This document shows positions 1 to 9,917 of a DNA stretch of 64,000 bases, piece by piece. The notes under the pieces are model-generated. The model saw only the letters and a program-made list of their open reading frames with translations. It was not told the origin of the DNA and did not search any database. The position numbers and the translations under genes were made by a program. This stretch comes from Selenomonas sp. oral taxon 892 str. F0426. Lineage in GTDB: Bacteria > Bacillota > Negativicutes > Selenomonadales > Selenomonadaceae. The number at the start of each line of letters is the position of its first letter. Within the stretch, counting starts at the first letter, position 1. The stretch spans positions 1 to 64,000 of the forward strand of contig NZ_KI260546.1 in the NCBI RefSeq assembly GCF_000468035.1. Direction: 5' to 3'.

Positions 1-1
1 C

Positions 2-2011
2 GGCGAGAACAATGCCGCAGGCGGCGACCGCAGCCGCAGCGGACGTGGAGGCGCACGTCGCGACCGTGAGGAGCGCACAGATCTGCGTCAGGCAGAGCGC
101 AGTCGCGGCGGCGCACGCAAGGGGCGCAAGGGGCGCGCAGCAGCACCGGCTCCGGCGGCGAAGGCAGAGATCGCGCGCCCGAAGCACATCAAGCTGCCGG
201 AGACGATTGCGGTCAAGGATCTCGCGTCCAAGATGAGCTATACGGCATCGGATATCATCAAGAAGCTCATGCTCATGGGCGTTATGGCGAGCATCAATCA
301 GGAGATCGACTACGACACGGCAAGCCTCGTGGCGGCGGAGTTCGGCGTGACGACGGAGGAGCTGCCGCCGGATGTCGATCCGACGCTGATCCCCGAGATC
401 GAGGACGATCCGAAGACACTCAAGGATCGTCCGCCTGTCGTCACCGTCATGGGACACGTCGACCACGGCAAGACCTCGCTGCTCGACGCGATCCGCAACA
501 CCTCCGTCAGCACGCATGAGGCGGGCGGCATCACGCAGCACATTGGTGCATATCAGGTGGTATGTCAGGGCAAGAAGATCGTCTTCCTCGATACGCCGGG
601 ACATGAGGCATTTACGGCAATGCGTGCACGCGGTGCACAGATCACGGACGTAGCGATCCTCGTTGTCGCGGCGGACGACGGTGTCATGCCGCAGACCGTC
701 GAGGCGATCGATCATGCGAAGTCGGCAGGGGTGCCCATCATCATTGCGATCAACAAGATCGACAAGCCGGGCGCGAACCCCGACCGCGTCAAGCAGGAAC
801 TCATGGAGTACGGGCTTGTCTCCGAGGAATACGGCGGCGACACCATCATGGTGCCCGTCTCCGCGAAGCAGCGCATCGGCATCGACGATCTGCTCGAGAA
901 TATTCTGCTCGTTGCCGAGGTTGAGGAACTTAAGGCGAACCCGAATCGTGAGGCGCGCGGCGTCATCATCGAGGCGAAACTTGACAAGGGGCGCGGTTCG
1001 GTCGCAACCGTCCTCGTTCAGAGCGGCACACTGCGTATCGGCGACTCCATCGTCGTCGGCACGGCGTACGGCCACGTCCGCGCAATGATCAACGACCGCG
1101 GCGACAACGTGAAGAAGGCGGGTCCGTCCATGCCGGTTGAGATTCTCGGCCTGAACGATGTTCCGTCGGCGGGTGACATTCTCGCCGTCGTTGACGAGAA
1201 GCAGGCGCGCTCGATTGCGGAGGCACGTCTCGGCAATCAGCGCCGTGATCTCATCAAGTCGAAGAGCGTCTCGCTCGATGCGCTCTTCCAGCAGATTCAG
1301 CAGGGCGATATCAAGGATCTCAACATCGTCGTCAAAGCCGACGTGCAGGGATCCGTCGAGGCGCTCAACTCTACGCTCCTCGGACTCAACAAGAATGACG
1401 AGGTGCGCGTGAACATCGTGCACTCGGGCGTCGGTGCGGTCAGTGAGTCGGATATCATGCTCGCGACGGCATCGAAGGCGATCGTCATCGCGTTCAACGT
1501 CCGTCCGGATGCGAATGCGCGCCGTCTTGCCGACACGGAGAACGTGGACATCCGTACCTATCGCGTCATCTACGATGCGCTGAACGATGTCAAGGATGCG
1601 ATGAGTGGAATGCTCAAACCGAAGTACAAAGAGGTTATTCAAGGACGTGTCGAGATCCGTCAGGTCATGCGGTTCTCAAAGGCCCTTGTCGCGGGTTCGT
1701 ATGTCCTCGAGGGCAAGATCCACAACAACTCGAAGATCCGCATCCTGCGTGACAATGTTGAGCTCTTCGATGGGGAGCTTGACTCTCTGCGACGCTTCAA
1801 GGATGAGGTGAAGGAGGTCGCTGCTGGATACGAGTGCGGCATCTCCATCGTCGACTTCCGTGATTTTCAGGAGGGCGACATCATCGAGGCGTATACAATG
1901 GAGGAGATTGAGACCTCCATCGCCGAGGCAAACAAGGCTGCGGAGCAGAAGCGCGAGGCGCAGGCAGCAGCCGCTGCAGCAGCAGCTGCTGCGGAAGAAA
2001 ATGCAGAATAA
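2..2011 (+). CDS. infB: Translation initiation factor IF-2, 5' end outside the window
   Basis: IF-2 is the GTPase that brings formyl-Met-tRNA to the 30S subunit and promotes subunit joining. The reading frame is open from base 2, so the gene starts before the window; an internal ATG at 233 is not the true start. The visible N-terminal part is Arg/Gly/Ala rich, then the IF2_N segment ([15 protein letters not shown]) leads into the G domain with [20 protein letters not shown] and SAK motifs. Domains 2 to 4 follow and the protein ends in an unusual poly-alanine tail interrupted only by Glu. It heads the conserved infB-rbfA-nrnA-truB block. Identity is certain; only the 5' boundary is unknown. 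Confidence 0.97.
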   Translation, partial: GENNAAGGDRSRSGRGGARRDREERTDLRQAERSRGGARKGRKGRAAAPAPAAKAEIARPKHIKLPETIAVKDLASKMSYTASDIIKKLMLMGVMASINQEIDYDTASLVAAEFGVTTEELPPDVDPTLIPEIEDDPKTLKDRPPVVTVMGHVDHGKTSLLDAIRNTSVSTHEAGGITQHIGAYQVVCQGKKIVFLDTPGHEAFTAMRARGAQITDVAILVVAADDGVMPQTVEAIDHAKSAGVPIIIAINKIDKPGANPDRVKQELMEYGLVSEEYGGDTIMVPVSAKQRIGIDDLLENILLVAEVEELKANPNREARGVIIEAKLDKGRGSVATVLVQSGTLRIGDSIVVGTAYGHVRAMINDRGDNVKKAGPSMPVEILGLNDVPSAGDILAVVDEKQARSIAEARLGNQRRDLIKSKSVSLDALFQQIQQGDIKDLNIVVKADVQGSVEALNSTLLGLNKNDEVRVNIVHSGVGAVSESDIMLATASKAIVIAFNVRPDANARRLADTENVDIRTYRVIYDALNDVKDAMSGMLKPKYKEVIQGRVEIRQVMRFSKALVAGSYVLEGKIHNNSKIRILRDNVELFDGELDSLRRFKDEVKEVAAGYECGISIVDFRDFQEGDIIEAYTMEEIETSIAEANKAAEQKREAQAAAAAAAAAAEENAE

Positions 2012-2098
2012 GTATTTTTGAATATGGTGCAGTTCTTTGGTGCTTTTTTGCGCCGAGGGCTGTGCCAATTTCTATACAGAACTGAAAGGAGGCGTACC

Positions 2099-2473
2099 TT
2101 GGCAAAGGTTCGCGTTGAAAAACTACAGGAACTGATCAAACAGGAAGTCAGCGACATCATCTTCAACGAACTGAAGGATCCGCGTATTGGATTCGTAACG
2201 GTCACATCCGTTGCGTGTACGGAGGATCTGCGTGAGGCGAAGATCTACGTCAGTGTGATGGGCGATGAGAAGAAGGCACGCGACAGCCTGCATGGTCTGA
2301 GCAGTTCACTTGGCTTCGTGCGCCGTGAGATCGGCAAAAGGATTCGGCTCCGTTTTACGCCTGAGATCAGCTTTGCACTCGATACGTCACTGAACTACAG
2401 TGATCATATACAGAGGCTTCTCAATGAGCTGCACGAGGATAAGCCTATGATGGAAAAGGGGGATGAGGAATGA
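2099..2473 (+). CDS. rbfA: Ribosome-binding factor A
   Basis: RbfA binds the immature 30S subunit and helps mature the 5' end of 16S rRNA. I chose a TTG start at 2099 because it follows a strong AAAGGAGG site and gives the family N-terminus MAKVRVEKLQELIKQE; the longer open frame back to 2018 has no site and no similarity. The product is 124 aa, a normal length, with the KH-like core holding the DPRIGFVTVT segment and the LREAKIYVSV strand. It lies 87 bases after infB and overlaps nrnA by 4 bases (ATGA), so the pair is probably translationally coupled. Confidence 0.95.
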   Translation: MAKVRVEKLQELIKQEVSDIIFNELKDPRIGFVTVTSVACTEDLREAKIYVSVMGDEKKARDSLHGLSSSLGFVRREIGKRIRLRFTPEISFALDTSLNYSDHIQRLLNELHEDKPMMEKGDEE

Positions 2474-3417
2474 AGATCACAATGAAAGAGGCAGCACGCC
2501 TGTTGTGTGACGCGCAGACCATCATCCTCACCTCACATATTCGTCCCGATGGGGACTCGATCGGCTCTACGCTTGGACTGATGCACTATCTCAGATCGCT
2601 GGGAAAGGACGCACGCGTGCTGATCGATGATGAGCTGCCGCGCATCTTCAATATTCTGCCCGGGACCGAGACCATCGAACGCCCTGCAAAGGGGCAGCGC
2701 TATACGGCGGATTTGCTCGTTGTCTGTGATGTCGAGTTAAAGCGTACGGGGGCAGTTGTTCCGTCTGTCGATGCTCTGCACATCCTTAATATTGATCATC
2801 ATGTGACGAATGATGAGGAGGCGGAGTATCTCTATCTGAATCCGGAGTATGCTGCGACCTGTGAGATCATGCATGATCTCATCCTGGAAATGGGAGGCAC
2901 ATTTACACTGGATATCGCTACTTGCCTTTATACAGGGATGGCGACGGATACAGGGTTTTTCCGCTTTTCGAATACACGCCCGCACACAATGCGTGCGGCG
3001 GCAGATTTCCTGGAGATCGGCGTTAAGCAGAGCAAGATTGCGATTGCGATGGAAATGAAGTCGTACGACGAAATGATGGCTCAGGTCAAGGCTATCCGTA
3101 ATCTTGAGATGTTTTACGATGGCAAGGCAGCAGCCGTATTCATCGATGAGGAGAAGGCAAAGGAAGTCACAACAACGGAGGGGCTCCTCGATAAACTGCG
3201 TGTAATTGAGGGGACACAGGTTGTCTTCTTCATGAAGTGGCTTGAGAAGGATACCTACCGCGTCAGCATGCGATCGAAGGGCACGAACGTTTCGCGTATT
3301 GCGCAGGGCTTCGGCGGCGGCGGACATATCCGTGCGGCGGGGTGTACACTGCACGGCTCCTTTGAGGAGTCGAAGAAGCGGATTCTTGCTGCGATTGGGG
3401 AGGAGCTGAGCCGATAA
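2470..3417 (+). CDS. nrnA: DHH-family bifunctional oligoribonuclease / pAp phosphatase
   Basis: NrnA degrades nanoRNAs and dephosphorylates 3'-phosphoadenosine 5'-phosphate. The 315-aa protein has the DHH phosphoesterase signature: HIRPDGDSIGS near residue 25, a later CDVE, the NIDHHVTN motif near residue 105, and a C-terminal DHHA1 domain with FGGGGHIRAAG. All metal-binding Asp/His motifs appear intact. Its ATG overlaps the rbfA stop. The order rbfA-nrnA-truB is the common Firmicute arrangement, which supports the assignment over other DHH proteins. Confidence 0.93.
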   Translation: MKITMKEAARLLCDAQTIILTSHIRPDGDSIGSTLGLMHYLRSLGKDARVLIDDELPRIFNILPGTETIERPAKGQRYTADLLVVCDVELKRTGAVVPSVDALHILNIDHHVTNDEEAEYLYLNPEYAATCEIMHDLILEMGGTFTLDIATCLYTGMATDTGFFRFSNTRPHTMRAAADFLEIGVKQSKIAIAMEMKSYDEMMAQVKAIRNLEMFYDGKAAAVFIDEEKAKEVTTTEGLLDKLRVIEGTQVVFFMKWLEKDTYRVSMRSKGTNVSRIAQGFGGGGHIRAAGCTLHGSFEESKKRILAAIGEELSR

Positions 3418-3421
3418 GACC

Positions 3422-4297
3422 GTGGACGGATTTATCAATGTATTGAAACCAACGGGGCTTTCGTCGCACGATGTCGTCGATATCGTGCGGCGTATTTTTA
3501 AGCAGAAACGCGTCGGACACGTGGGGACACTTGACCCTGCAGCGGCAGGCATTCTGCCCGTTGCACTTGGACGTGCTGCGCGCCTCGTGGAGTATATGGA
3601 GGGGGCGGACAAATCCTACCGCGCGGAGATCGCGTTCGGCTATGCGACGGATACAGGGGATGTCTATGGCGAAGTTACGGAGAGCGTTCCGAAGCCCGTG
3701 CTTCCCTCGGAGGAGGAGCTGCGGGGCATACTCCTGCGCTTCGTTGGGGAGATCACGCAGAAACCGCCCGTCTACTCTGCAATCAAGGTCGGAGGACAGC
3801 GGGCTTATGATCTTGCGCGCCAGGGCGCAGAGGTGGAGATACCGGCGCGCAGAGTTATGATTCACCGGTTGGAACTCGTCCATGCGGATCCGGCACACGC
3901 CCGTATTCTCGTCGACGTGGACTGCGGCAAGGGAACATACATCCGCGCGCTCTGCACGGATATCGGTGCGGCACTTGGACTTCCAGCGACGATGCGGTTT
4001 CTCCTGCGCACGCGTGTCGGCGGATTCAGTCTTTCGGATTCGTATACCCTTGAGGAGCTGACAGAGGCGGGAGCGGCGGCACTATGTGCGCCTGATACGC
4101 CGCTCGATCTGCCGTGTTACGAACTCGACCCGCAGCGTGTGAAGGCGTTCTACAGCGGGCTCTCAACCTCGGAGCGGCGTATTGAACTCGTTGATGAATT
4201 TTACCGCGTGTATGCGGAGGGGATCTTTCTCGGCATCGGACGCTATGATGCGGCGGTACGGGAAATGTATCCCGCAAAGGCATTTTTGCCCACATGA
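3422..4297 (+). CDS. truB: tRNA pseudouridine-55 synthase
   Basis: TruB makes pseudouridine 55 in the T-loop of tRNAs. The 291-aa protein starts at a GTG four bases after nrnA. The N-terminal KPTGLSSHDVV and VGHVGTLDPAAAG motifs are clear; Asp38 in the second is the catalytic aspartate. The C-terminal 70 residues are a short PUA-like region. It is the last gene of the infB block and is followed directly by an intrinsic terminator. Confidence 0.95.
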   Translation: MDGFINVLKPTGLSSHDVVDIVRRIFKQKRVGHVGTLDPAAAGILPVALGRAARLVEYMEGADKSYRAEIAFGYATDTGDVYGEVTESVPKPVLPSEEELRGILLRFVGEITQKPPVYSAIKVGGQRAYDLARQGAEVEIPARRVMIHRLELVHADPAHARILVDVDCGKGTYIRALCTDIGAALGLPATMRFLLRTRVGGFSLSDSYTLEELTEAGAAALCAPDTPLDLPCYELDPQRVKAFYSGLSTSERRIELVDEFYRVYAEGIFLGIGRYDAAVREMYPAKAFLPT

Positions 4298-4301
4298 CAC
4301 C

Positions 4302-4333
4302 AAGCCTCCCCAGCTTCGGCGGGGGCTTTTTTG
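4302..4333 (+). terminator. Intrinsic terminator after truB
   Basis: A G+C-rich hairpin (arms AAGCCTCCCC and CGGGGGCTT, with a small bulge) is followed by a run of T residues. It ends the infB-rbfA-nrnA-truB block. Confidence 0.85.
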
Positions 4334-4344
4334 TTGCGCTCGTT

Positions 4345-4372
4345 TTGAGAATTTCCCTCTCTGTGCTATAAT
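4345..4372 (+). promoter_or_regulatory. Sigma-70 type promoter for the M16C peptidase gene
   Basis: TTGAGA at 4345-4350 and TATAAT at 4367-4372 are separated by 16 bases, and a TG one base upstream of the -10 makes it an extended -10. It lies 30 bases before the next start codon. Confidence 0.8.
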
Positions 4373-4401
4373 GGCAAGAATGAAAAAGGAGGATATTTCA
4401 C

Positions 4402-7323
4402 ATGAAGATAGATGATATTATTCACGGCTTTCGCCTGATCCGCTCGGAGGAGATCAAGGAGGCGGACGGGCGGGGACATACATTCGTTCACGAGAAGACG
4501 GGCGCACGGCTCTTCTTCCTCGAGACGGCGGATGACAACAAGGTCTTTTCGATCAGTTTTCGTACGCCGCCCGTTGATGATACGGGAGTGGCGCATATCG
4601 TGGAGCATTCCGTGCTCTGCGGCTCGCGCAAGTACCCGCTGAAGGAGCCGTTTGTCGAACTCGTGAAGGGCTCGCTCAACACGTTCCTCAATGCGATGAC
4701 GTTCCCCGACAAGACGATGTACCCTGTTGCGAGCCGCAACGATCGTGATTTTCAGAATCTCATGGACGTGTACCTCGATGCGGTATTCTACCCCTCGATG
4801 CGGACGAATCCGCAGGTTCTCATGCAGGAGGGGTGGCACTACGAGCTGGATGATGCAGATGCACCGCTTCGCTACAGCGGTGTTGTCTACAACGAGATGA
4901 AGGGCGCTCTCTCAGCGCCTGATGATCTGCTCGGCAGCCGTATTATGGCGGCGCTCTATCCAGACACAACGTATGGCTGCGAGTCAGGAGGCGACCCTGA
5001 TGCGATTCCTGGACTCACGCAGGGGATGTTCCTGGATTTTCACGCGCGGTACTATCATCCGTCGAACAGCTACATTTATCTTTATGGCAATCTCGATATT
5101 GAGAAAAAACTTGCCTACCTCGACAGCGCATACCTCTCGCATTTCGAGCGAATTCCCGTGCCGTCACGCATTGAGCGCCAGAAGGCGTTTGACGGACTTG
5201 TCAAGGCAGAGCATTTCTATCCAATCGGGACAGAGGAGCCTCTCGATGAGAACAGTTTCCTCTCACTCAACTGGGTGATCGGCGATACGTCTGACCAGAG
5301 ACGTGTCATGGCTCTCCAGATCCTCGACCATGCCCTCCTGCGCATGCAGGGCGCCCCTCTGCGTCAGGCACTTATCGACGCGGGGCTTGGTCGTGATGTG
5401 GATTCGAACTATGAGAGCGATGTCCTGCAGCCGTTTTTCAGCATTGTTGTAAGCAAATCAGAGACATCGCGCGCGAATGAATTCGTGCGAATTATCAAGG
5501 ATACGCTGACGAAACTCGCGAACGGCGGTCTTGACCATACACTAGTCCAGGCAGCGCTCAATACTCTTGAGTTCCGTCTGCGCGAATCGGATTTCGGTTC
5601 CTCGCCGAAGGGGCTGATCTACGGCATCCGCATGATGAAGACGTGGCTCTACGATGGAACGCCTGAGGACTATCTCCGCTATGAGGATGTGCTTGCCGAG
5701 CTCAAGAAGGGACTGGAAGACGGTTATTTCGAGCAGGTGATCCGCGAGGCATTCCTCGAGAATCCGCATGAGGCGCTCGTGACGCTTGCGCCGAGCCGTA
5801 CACTCGGACAGGAGCGCGAGGCGGTACAGGAGAAGATCCTTGCGGAGAAAAAGGCCGCGATGAGTGCCGAGGAGATTGCAGAGGTCTTGAACTCCTGTGC
5901 GGCACTCAAAGAGGCGCAGGAGGCACCGGATACGGAGGAAGCTCTTGCGTCTATTCCCATTCTCGCACGGTCGGACATCCGTGCAGAGGCAGAGCGTCTG
6001 CCTCTCGATCTGCGTGAGATTAAAGGGACACAGATTCTTTACTCCGACATCGAGACGAATGGCATCGTCTATCTGAATTTTTACTTCCCCATGGCTGCAG
6101 TCGCGCAGAAGGATCTGCCCTATGCCTATCTCCTCGCGGAGATGTTCGGTGCGGTCGATACCGCGCGGCACAGTTACGCAGAAATTTCCATGCTGCGGAA
6201 TCTCTATACGGGAGGTTTTGGCGCGGATATTGTTGCGTATACGCGCGCGGGTGAGCCGGACTCTCTTCTGCCGCGTTTCAAGCTGCGTGCGAAGGTACTG
6301 AAGGAGAACCTGCCGCGTCTCTTTGAACTCCTCGCAGAGATCATGACAGAGAGTGACTTCTCTGGGAGCAAGCGCGTGCGCGAGCTGATTGACGAGGAAA
6401 AGACAGGCATGGAGCTGTCTCTGCAGCGTGCGGCAAATCAGGTTGTCGCCTCACGTATTGCAGGGTATTTGACTCCGTCCGGACGCTATGCTGAGGTGGG
6501 AGGACTGCCCTTTCACGATTTCCTACGCGCCTTCAAGGATGACTTCACGGCACGCCATGCAGAGATGCAGACGGCATTTCGCCGCATCCTGCCCCAGATC
6601 TTCAATCGCAGTGATCTTATGGTCAGTGTTACGGCACCTGCAGCAGACTATGACGCGATTGCGGCGGAGATCGCAGCGTTTCAGCAGAAACTCACATCGG
6701 AGACATTCCCTGCTGCCCCCTATACGTGGGAAATTGCCCCGAAAAATGAGGGCCTGATGACACAGAGCCGTGTGCAGTATGTGGCAAAGGGGGCGAACTT
6801 TATCAAGCTCGGTTACAGCTACACAGGCGTGCTGCGCGTGCTCGAGACACTCCTGCGCTATGATTACTTCTGGACGCGTATCCGCGTACAGGGGGGGGCG
6901 TACGGGACGATGACACAGTTCAACCGCAACGGCTTTATGGTATTTTCCTCCTATCGCGATCCGAATCTTGCGGAGACGTTCGATGTTTTGAACGAAACGG
7001 CGGACTATGTGCGGACATTTGATGTGTCGGACCGCGAGATGGACAAGTTCATCATCGGTACGATGAGCGGTGTGGATGCGCCGCTGACCCCGCAGATGAA
7101 GGGGGATATTGCAGCGACATTCCACCTGCGCGGCATCACCTGGGAGGATCGCCAGCGTGCGCGTGAGGAGATCCTGACGGCACGTCAGGAGGATGTGCGT
7201 GCACTCGCACCGCTCGTGGAGGCAGCGATGCGTGAAAACGTGCGCTGCGTGCTCGGCGGCGAGGAGAAGATTCGTGCAAACAAGGCTCTTTTTGGGGAGA
7301 TTCGCCCCGCCCTGCGCACCTGA
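4402..7323 (+). CDS. M16C-family zinc metallopeptidase (presequence-protease type)
   Basis: A 973-aa insulinase-fold peptidase, the full length of the M16C (PreP/Cym1/HypA) subfamily. The inverted zinc motif HxxEH is H65-IV-E68-H69, followed by the family's LCGSRKYPLKEPFVELVKGS stretch and further N-terminal catalytic-domain sequence. The rest is the non-catalytic half that closes the peptidase chamber. No signal peptide is seen, so it should act on peptides in the cytoplasm. AAAGGAGG lies 11 bases before the ATG. It sits alone between a terminator and the dapA promoter. The substrate cannot be read from the sequence. Confidence 0.9.
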   Translation: MKIDDIIHGFRLIRSEEIKEADGRGHTFVHEKTGARLFFLETADDNKVFSISFRTPPVDDTGVAHIVEHSVLCGSRKYPLKEPFVELVKGSLNTFLNAMTFPDKTMYPVASRNDRDFQNLMDVYLDAVFYPSMRTNPQVLMQEGWHYELDDADAPLRYSGVVYNEMKGALSAPDDLLGSRIMAALYPDTTYGCESGGDPDAIPGLTQGMFLDFHARYYHPSNSYIYLYGNLDIEKKLAYLDSAYLSHFERIPVPSRIERQKAFDGLVKAEHFYPIGTEEPLDENSFLSLNWVIGDTSDQRRVMALQILDHALLRMQGAPLRQALIDAGLGRDVDSNYESDVLQPFFSIVVSKSETSRANEFVRIIKDTLTKLANGGLDHTLVQAALNTLEFRLRESDFGSSPKGLIYGIRMMKTWLYDGTPEDYLRYEDVLAELKKGLEDGYFEQVIREAFLENPHEALVTLAPSRTLGQEREAVQEKILAEKKAAMSAEEIAEVLNSCAALKEAQEAPDTEEALASIPILARSDIRAEAERLPLDLREIKGTQILYSDIETNGIVYLNFYFPMAAVAQKDLPYAYLLAEMFGAVDTARHSYAEISMLRNLYTGGFGADIVAYTRAGEPDSLLPRFKLRAKVLKENLPRLFELLAEIMTESDFSGSKRVRELIDEEKTGMELSLQRAANQVVASRIAGYLTPSGRYAEVGGLPFHDFLRAFKDDFTARHAEMQTAFRRILPQIFNRSDLMVSVTAPAADYDAIAAEIAAFQQKLTSETFPAAPYTWEIAPKNEGLMTQSRVQYVAKGANFIKLGYSYTGVLRVLETLLRYDYFWTRIRVQGGAYGTMTQFNRNGFMVFSSYRDPNLAETFDVLNETADYVRTFDVSDREMDKFIIGTMSGVDAPLTPQMKGDIAATFHLRGITWEDRQRAREEILTARQEDVRALAPLVEAAMRENVRCVLGGEEKIRANKALFGEIRPALRT

Positions 7324-7338
7324 TATGCGATAAAGTTT

Positions 7339-7367
7339 TTGACTTTTCGTGCCCTGCGTGGGATAAT
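7339..7367 (+). promoter_or_regulatory. Sigma-70 type promoter for dapA
   Basis: TTGACT at 7339-7344 and GATAAT at 7362-7367, spacing exactly 17, about 32 bases before the dapA start codon. Confidence 0.82.
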
Positions 7368-7399
7368 ATGAGCAGCTGAAATTGAAGGGAGAACTTGCC

Positions 7400-8287
7400 A
7401 TGAAAAAGACCATTTTCCGTGGTGCGGGCGTTGCCGTCATTACGCCGTTTACGGAGACAGGCGTGAACTATCCCGAGCTTGGACGTATCATTGAGGATCA
7501 GATTGCGGGCGGAACAGACGCCATTATTATCACGGGCACGACGGGAGAGTCCGCAACGATGACGGACGCGGAGCATCGTGAGGCGATCCGTTTTGCAGTG
7601 GAGCAGGTGAAGGGGCGCATCCCAGTCGTGGCTGGAACTGGATCGAATGAAACCTCCTATGCGATTGAACTGTCGAAGTATGCGGAGAAGGTTGGGGCGG
7701 ATGCGCTCCTCCTCGTGACGCCGTACTACAATAAATGTACGCAGAATGGTCTCGTCGCGCACTATACGAAGATCGCAGACAGTGTCAATCTCCCCGCGAT
7801 TCTCTATAATGTGCCTTCACGCACGGGTGTGAATATCAAGACGGAGACATATGCCGCCCTGGCAAAGCATCCGCGCATCGTTGCGGTGAAGGAGGCAAGC
7901 GGTGACCTCTCGGCGATCCTGCGTCTGCGCGCGGCGGTCGGCGATGAGCTTGCAGTCTATTCGGGCAACGATGACCAGATTGTGCCGATTCTCTCGCTTG
8001 GAGGTTTCGGTGTCATCTCCGTGCTCTCAAATGTTGCGCCAAAGACGACCCATGATATCTGTCAGCACTATTTTGATGGCAATGTTGCAGAGGCAATGCG
8101 TCTCCAGATTGCGTACACGGATCTCATCGATGCACTCTTCTGTGAGGTCAACCCAATCCCGGTCAAGACGGCCATGCGCCGCCTCGGCTATGAGACAGGT
8201 CCACTGCGCATGCCGCTCACGGAGATGGAGCCTGCCAATGCGGCGAAGCTGGATGCGGCTCTGCGTGCGCATAATCTGGTGAAATGA
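7400..8287 (+). CDS. dapA: 4-hydroxy-tetrahydrodipicolinate synthase
   Basis: DapA condenses pyruvate with aspartate semialdehyde, the first step committed to lysine and diaminopimelate. The 295-aa TIM-barrel protein has the GTTGESATM phosphate-loop motif, the catalytic Tyr in LYNVPSRTG and the Schiff-base lysine in VAVKEASGD. I chose the ATG at 7400 with GAAGGGAGAA upstream; the frame open from 7382 adds six unlikely residues. It has its own promoter and a terminator directly after it. Confidence 0.93.
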   Translation: MKKTIFRGAGVAVITPFTETGVNYPELGRIIEDQIAGGTDAIIITGTTGESATMTDAEHREAIRFAVEQVKGRIPVVAGTGSNETSYAIELSKYAEKVGADALLLVTPYYNKCTQNGLVAHYTKIADSVNLPAILYNVPSRTGVNIKTETYAALAKHPRIVAVKEASGDLSAILRLRAAVGDELAVYSGNDDQIVPILSLGGFGVISVLSNVAPKTTHDICQHYFDGNVAEAMRLQIAYTDLIDALFCEVNPIPVKTAMRRLGYETGPLRMPLTEMEPANAAKLDAALRAHNLVK

Positions 8288-8297
8288 TTCGATTGGG

Positions 8298-8340
8298 CGC
8301 TCTCCTCTTGTGCAGGATTGCCGTGGAGGAGGGCGTTTTT
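8298..8340 (+). terminator. Intrinsic terminator after dapA
   Basis: Arms CGCTCTCCTC (8298-8307) and GAGGAGGGCG (8326-8335) pair over 9 of 10 positions and are followed by TTTTT. The hairpin ends only 17 bases before the chosen start of the next gene, so readthrough may feed that gene. Confidence 0.8.
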
Positions 8341-8357
8341 ACTATGTGGGGACAGTT

Positions 8358-9284
8358 GTGAATGTGATCGAGGAGCGCCTTGCGGTGCAGGACGTGATTG
8401 TGCTCGACGGTGCGTTTGCGACAGAGCTTGAGGCGTGCGGATTTTCCGTGAACGATGCACTCTGGTCGGCGAAGGCGCTCTTTGAGCGTCCCGATCTTGT
8501 GCGTGAGGTTCACCTGGACTACCTGCGCGCAGGAGCGGATGTCGTGACGAGCGCGAGTTATCAGGCGACGGTGGAGGGCTTTATGAAGCGCGGCTTCTCT
8601 AAAGAGGAGGCTGCTGCACTCATACAGAAGTCCATTCAGTTGGCGCAGGAGGCGCGCGATCTGTATCTTGCAGAGCGCGAGGGAAACGGGCGGGTGCCGC
8701 TTGTGGCGGCATCGGTTGGACCATACGGAGCATATCTTGCCGACGGCTCTGAGTATCGCGGCGACTATGGTATCGACGAGGATGCACTTGTCGCGTTCCA
8801 TGCGGAGCGACTTGCACTGCTTGCAGAGGAAAAACCTGATCTGCTCGCCTGTGAGACGATACCCTCGTTAGTCGAGGCGCGTGCGATTGTGCGCGCGCTG
8901 CGCGAAAGAGAGATACGGATTCCCGCGTGGTTCTCGTTCTCCTGCCGCGATGCTGCGCACATCAGTGATGGCATGGAGATTGCGGTATGTGCGCGGTGGC
9001 TGGACACTGTGCCGGAGGCTGCAGCGATCGGGCTGAACTGTACGGCACCGCAGTACGTAGAATCGTTGATTGGCGAGATCCGAAGGGAAACGACAAAGCC
9101 CATCGTCGTTTATCCGAACTCCGGTGAGACGTATGATGCCTCAGATAAATCATGGCATGGTGCGGCAGAGGATTTCGGTACGATAGCCCGCCGCTGGCGC
9201 ACGGCAGGAGCGTGTCTCATCGGCGGCTGCTGCAGGACGACGCCGCGCGAGATCGCAGACATAGCTGCATGGGCAAAGAATTGA
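8358..9284 (+). CDS. mmuM: Homocysteine S-methyltransferase family protein
   Basis: This family transfers a methyl group, usually from S-methylmethionine, to homocysteine to make methionine. The 308-aa barrel has LDGAFATELE at the N-terminus and zinc-binding cysteines in GLNCTAP and in the C-terminal GGCCRTTP motif, so the active site looks complete. The start is uncertain: GTG at 8358 has TGGGGA five bases upstream and gives MNVIEERLAVQDVIVLDG; GTG at 8346 is an alternative. No cobalamin- or folate-binding domain follows, so this is not MetH. The exact methyl donor is inferred. Confidence 0.82.
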   Translation: MNVIEERLAVQDVIVLDGAFATELEACGFSVNDALWSAKALFERPDLVREVHLDYLRAGADVVTSASYQATVEGFMKRGFSKEEAAALIQKSIQLAQEARDLYLAEREGNGRVPLVAASVGPYGAYLADGSEYRGDYGIDEDALVAFHAERLALLAEEKPDLLACETIPSLVEARAIVRALREREIRIPAWFSFSCRDAAHISDGMEIAVCARWLDTVPEAAAIGLNCTAPQYVESLIGEIRRETTKPIVVYPNSGETYDASDKSWHGAAEDFGTIARRWRTAGACLIGGCCRTTPREIADIAAWAKN

Positions 9285-9305
9285 ACAAGGTGAGGTGACG
9301 GAGCG

Positions 9306-9917
9306 ATGGAGGAAGCATGCACGACGGTCGACCTCGCGCGTGCAGAGCGCGCCATGCGCGAATTTCTCACGGCGGTCGGAGTTGATCTCGCTGCACAGGG
9401 AATGGAGGAGACACCCGCACGCGTGGCACATCTCTATACGGAACTGTTCTCGGGGCTGCACGAGGACACGCGGGATCTCTGGACAGATGTACTGACGGAG
9501 GAGACGGACGGTCTCGTTGCTGTGCGTGCGATTTCGTTCCACTCCATCTGTGAGCATCATTTGCTCCCATTCTTTGGGACGGCGCATATTGTCTATCGTC
9601 CGCACGCAGGTCGCGTGGCGGGCTTTGGCGTCTTCACGCGTCTCGTCGAGCGCATGGCGCGGCGTCCGCAGCTGCAGGAGCGGCTGACAACGGATATTGC
9701 ACGCGAGATGGAGCAGGGACTCGGTGCGGAGGGGGTGCTCGTCGTTGTCGATGCACGTCAGCTCTGCATGACGATGCGCGGAGCGCGTGCACACGGTACG
9801 AGGACGACAACCTCGGCGTGTCGCGGCATCTTTCGCGATGACAAAACGATGGAACTGCAGGCATGGCAGATGTTAGGTGAGTGGAATGACGGCAGAGAGA
9901 ATATATCGCTTCCGTGA
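9306..9917 (+). CDS. folE: GTP cyclohydrolase I
   Basis: FolE converts GTP to dihydroneopterin triphosphate, the first step of folate synthesis. The 203-aa protein has the zinc ligands in ICEHHLLPF (Cys82, His84) and a second Cys in QLCMTMRG near residue 153, with the conserved GRVAGFG loop between them. It begins a tight folE-folP-folB-folK run of overlapping or nearly touching genes, which fixes its role. Confidence 0.94.
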   Translation: MEEACTTVDLARAERAMREFLTAVGVDLAAQGMEETPARVAHLYTELFSGLHEDTRDLWTDVLTEETDGLVAVRAISFHSICEHHLLPFFGTAHIVYRPHAGRVAGFGVFTRLVERMARRPQLQERLTTDIAREMEQGLGAEGVLVVVDARQLCMTMRGARAHGTRTTTSACRGIFRDDKTMELQAWQMLGEWNDGRENISLP

